Below are positions 63,094 through 64,000 of a DNA stretch of 64,000 bases, piece after piece (position 1 is the first letter of the stretch; every line of letters starts with the position of its first letter). The position numbers and the translations under genes are program-made. The notes under the pieces were generated by a model. The model was not told where the DNA came from. It saw only the letters and a program-made list of their open reading frames with translations, and searched no databases. The stretch lies in contig NZ_BMGT01000001.1 of the NCBI RefSeq assembly GCF_014640335.1, positions 1,116,001 through 1,180,000 of the forward strand, read 5' to 3'. The DNA is from Edaphobacter dinghuensis. Its GTDB lineage: Bacteria > Acidobacteriota > Terriglobia > Terriglobales > Acidobacteriaceae.

Positions 63094-64000
63094 ATGACCT
63101 CTATGCCGAAACAATTTCTGAATAGGAAATTATGGAGAGCTTCTTGTCTCCTGATGACCCTGATCTTCTTCGCCCTGTCTGCTTCTCAGTTGCTCGCGCA
63201 AGGCTATGGCTCTGTCTCCGGTACAGTGACCGATCCTTCAGGCGCAGCCATCGCCAACGCCAGCGTTACCGCTACTCAGGTCGATACGGGGCATGAGACT
63301 ACGGTTACGTCCAATCAAAACGGTGCCTTCGTCTTCACTACACTGCCGCCCGCCAGCTATGACTTCAAGGTGACAGCTTCAGGGTTCCAGCTTTATGAGC
63401 AGAAAGCCGTTCTTCAGGCCAACCAGTCGCTGACTGTCAATCCAAAGCTCACCGTTGGGGCGGCCACGCAGGTTGTTGACGTCTCCACCGCACCGCCGCA
63501 GGTCGACACGACCACCGGCACCATGTCGCAGGTCATCGACCGCGAGCGCGTGGTTGATCTGCCGCTCAATGGCCGAAATGCCGCTTCGCTGATGACTCTG
63601 GTCGCCGGTGTAGGAGATGCCACGAATGAAGGCAACGGCGTTAATCAGGGTAACGGTAAGACCTTCCCTGCGGCGGTGGTTGTTACATCGAACGGAACTC
63701 TTCCCAATCAGTCCAACTATTTGCTCGATGGCGGTAACAACGTTGATGAGCTTACGAATGTCAATGCACCCTTCCCCATGCCAGATGCCGTGCAAGAGTT
63801 CAGCATCCAGACCAGCAACTACGACGCCGAGTTCGGCCAGAGCGCGGGTGCTGTAGTCAATATTGTTACCAAGGCGGGCACCTCCCACTTCCATGGTTCA
63901 GCTTTTGAATTCCTCCGCAACGGCTACTTCAACGCCCGCCCCTATTTCGCTAGCGTTGCCGACAATCTCCACCGCCACCAGTTCGGCGGCACCATTGGTG
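63094..64000 (+). CDS. Oar-like TonB-dependent receptor (4), 3'-truncated by window end
   Basis: An open frame from ATG at 63094 to the window end with no stop, 302 codons visible. The signal peptide (about 1-36) ends LLAQ. A carboxypeptidase-regulatory domain (about 38-120, YGSVSGTVTDPSGAAIANAS) is followed by a plug (about 130-290, LPLNGRNAASLMTLVAGVG and YLLDGGNNVDEL), and the start of the barrel (HGSAFEFLRNGYFNARPYF) is reached. The rest is beyond the window. ATG at 63103 is an alternative start. Confidence 0.88.
   Translation, partial: MTSMPKQFLNRKLWRASCLLMTLIFFALSASQLLAQGYGSVSGTVTDPSGAAIANASVTATQVDTGHETTVTSNQNGAFVFTTLPPASYDFKVTASGFQLYEQKAVLQANQSLTVNPKLTVGAATQVVDVSTAPPQVDTTTGTMSQVIDRERVVDLPLNGRNAASLMTLVAGVGDATNEGNGVNQGNGKTFPAAVVVTSNGTLPNQSNYLLDGGNNVDELTNVNAPFPMPDAVQEFSIQTSNYDAEFGQSAGAVVNIVTKAGTSHFHGSAFEFLRNGYFNARPYFASVADNLHRHQFGGTIG

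Overview
The window looks like a chromosomal segment of an acidobacterium, most likely from the Terriglobia (Acidobacteriales) group. This is inferred from gene content, not from a search: GC-rich coding sequence, four very large Oar-like TonB-dependent receptors with N-terminal carboxypeptidase-regulatory domains, Tat-exported glycosidase-like proteins, a PEP-CTERM protein and many exported TPR proteins. I saw no CRISPR array, insertion sequence, prophage or plasmid functions.

Region 1 (1-33 kb) is mainly housekeeping. It opens with a PEP-CTERM protein and a membrane-anchored SpoIIE-type phosphatase. Convergent to these is a compact partner-switching cassette: GAF-PP2C phosphatase, RsbW-like kinase and STAS antagonist. 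Next come an SDR oxidoreductase, a TauE/SafE permease with its DUF1634 partner, the DUF177-rpmF-plsX group, a ThiE/TenI protein, sthA, a ROK protein, mutM, a fused MFS/spermidine-synthase-like protein, an acyltransferase-3 protein, purA, an ABM protein, TPR and NTF2-like exported proteins, a HIT hydrolase, a duplicated helix-turn-helix-like protein, a methyltransferase, rpsA, a serine hydrolase and a cell-wall amidase. At least seven copies of one dispersed intergenic repeat lie between these genes. Four at 2.9-11.6 kb are in one orientation and three at 19-33 kb are in the other.

Region 2 (33-50 kb) is a carbohydrate-utilisation island. It holds a GH28 polygalacturonase, tRNA-Thr(CGT), an Oar-like receptor, an exported TPR protein, a GH51 arabinofuranosidase, a small Gly/His-rich exported protein and two tandem Tat-exported GH38-like/DUF5054 proteins. 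A CBM6-like secreted protein lies just upstream. Together they suggest uptake and breakdown of pectin or arabinan side chains without a SusD partner. The receptor promoter is flanked by two sites that fit the LacI-family operator pattern, and the CBM gene has a similar arrangement. No LacI regulator is encoded in the window. A strong promoter followed about 55 bp later by a perfect terminator, with no ORF, marks a candidate small RNA just upstream of the polygalacturonase.

Region 3 (50-64 kb) holds a MerR-TPR fusion, an acyl-CoA dehydrogenase, an MFS transporter, a sialate O-acetylesterase-like secreted esterase, and three more Oar-like receptors. Two of these are convergent around a shared 15-bp-stem terminator, and the last runs off the end of the window.

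Coordinates and motifs were read by eye. Family assignments rest on recognised motifs and were not checked by database search.
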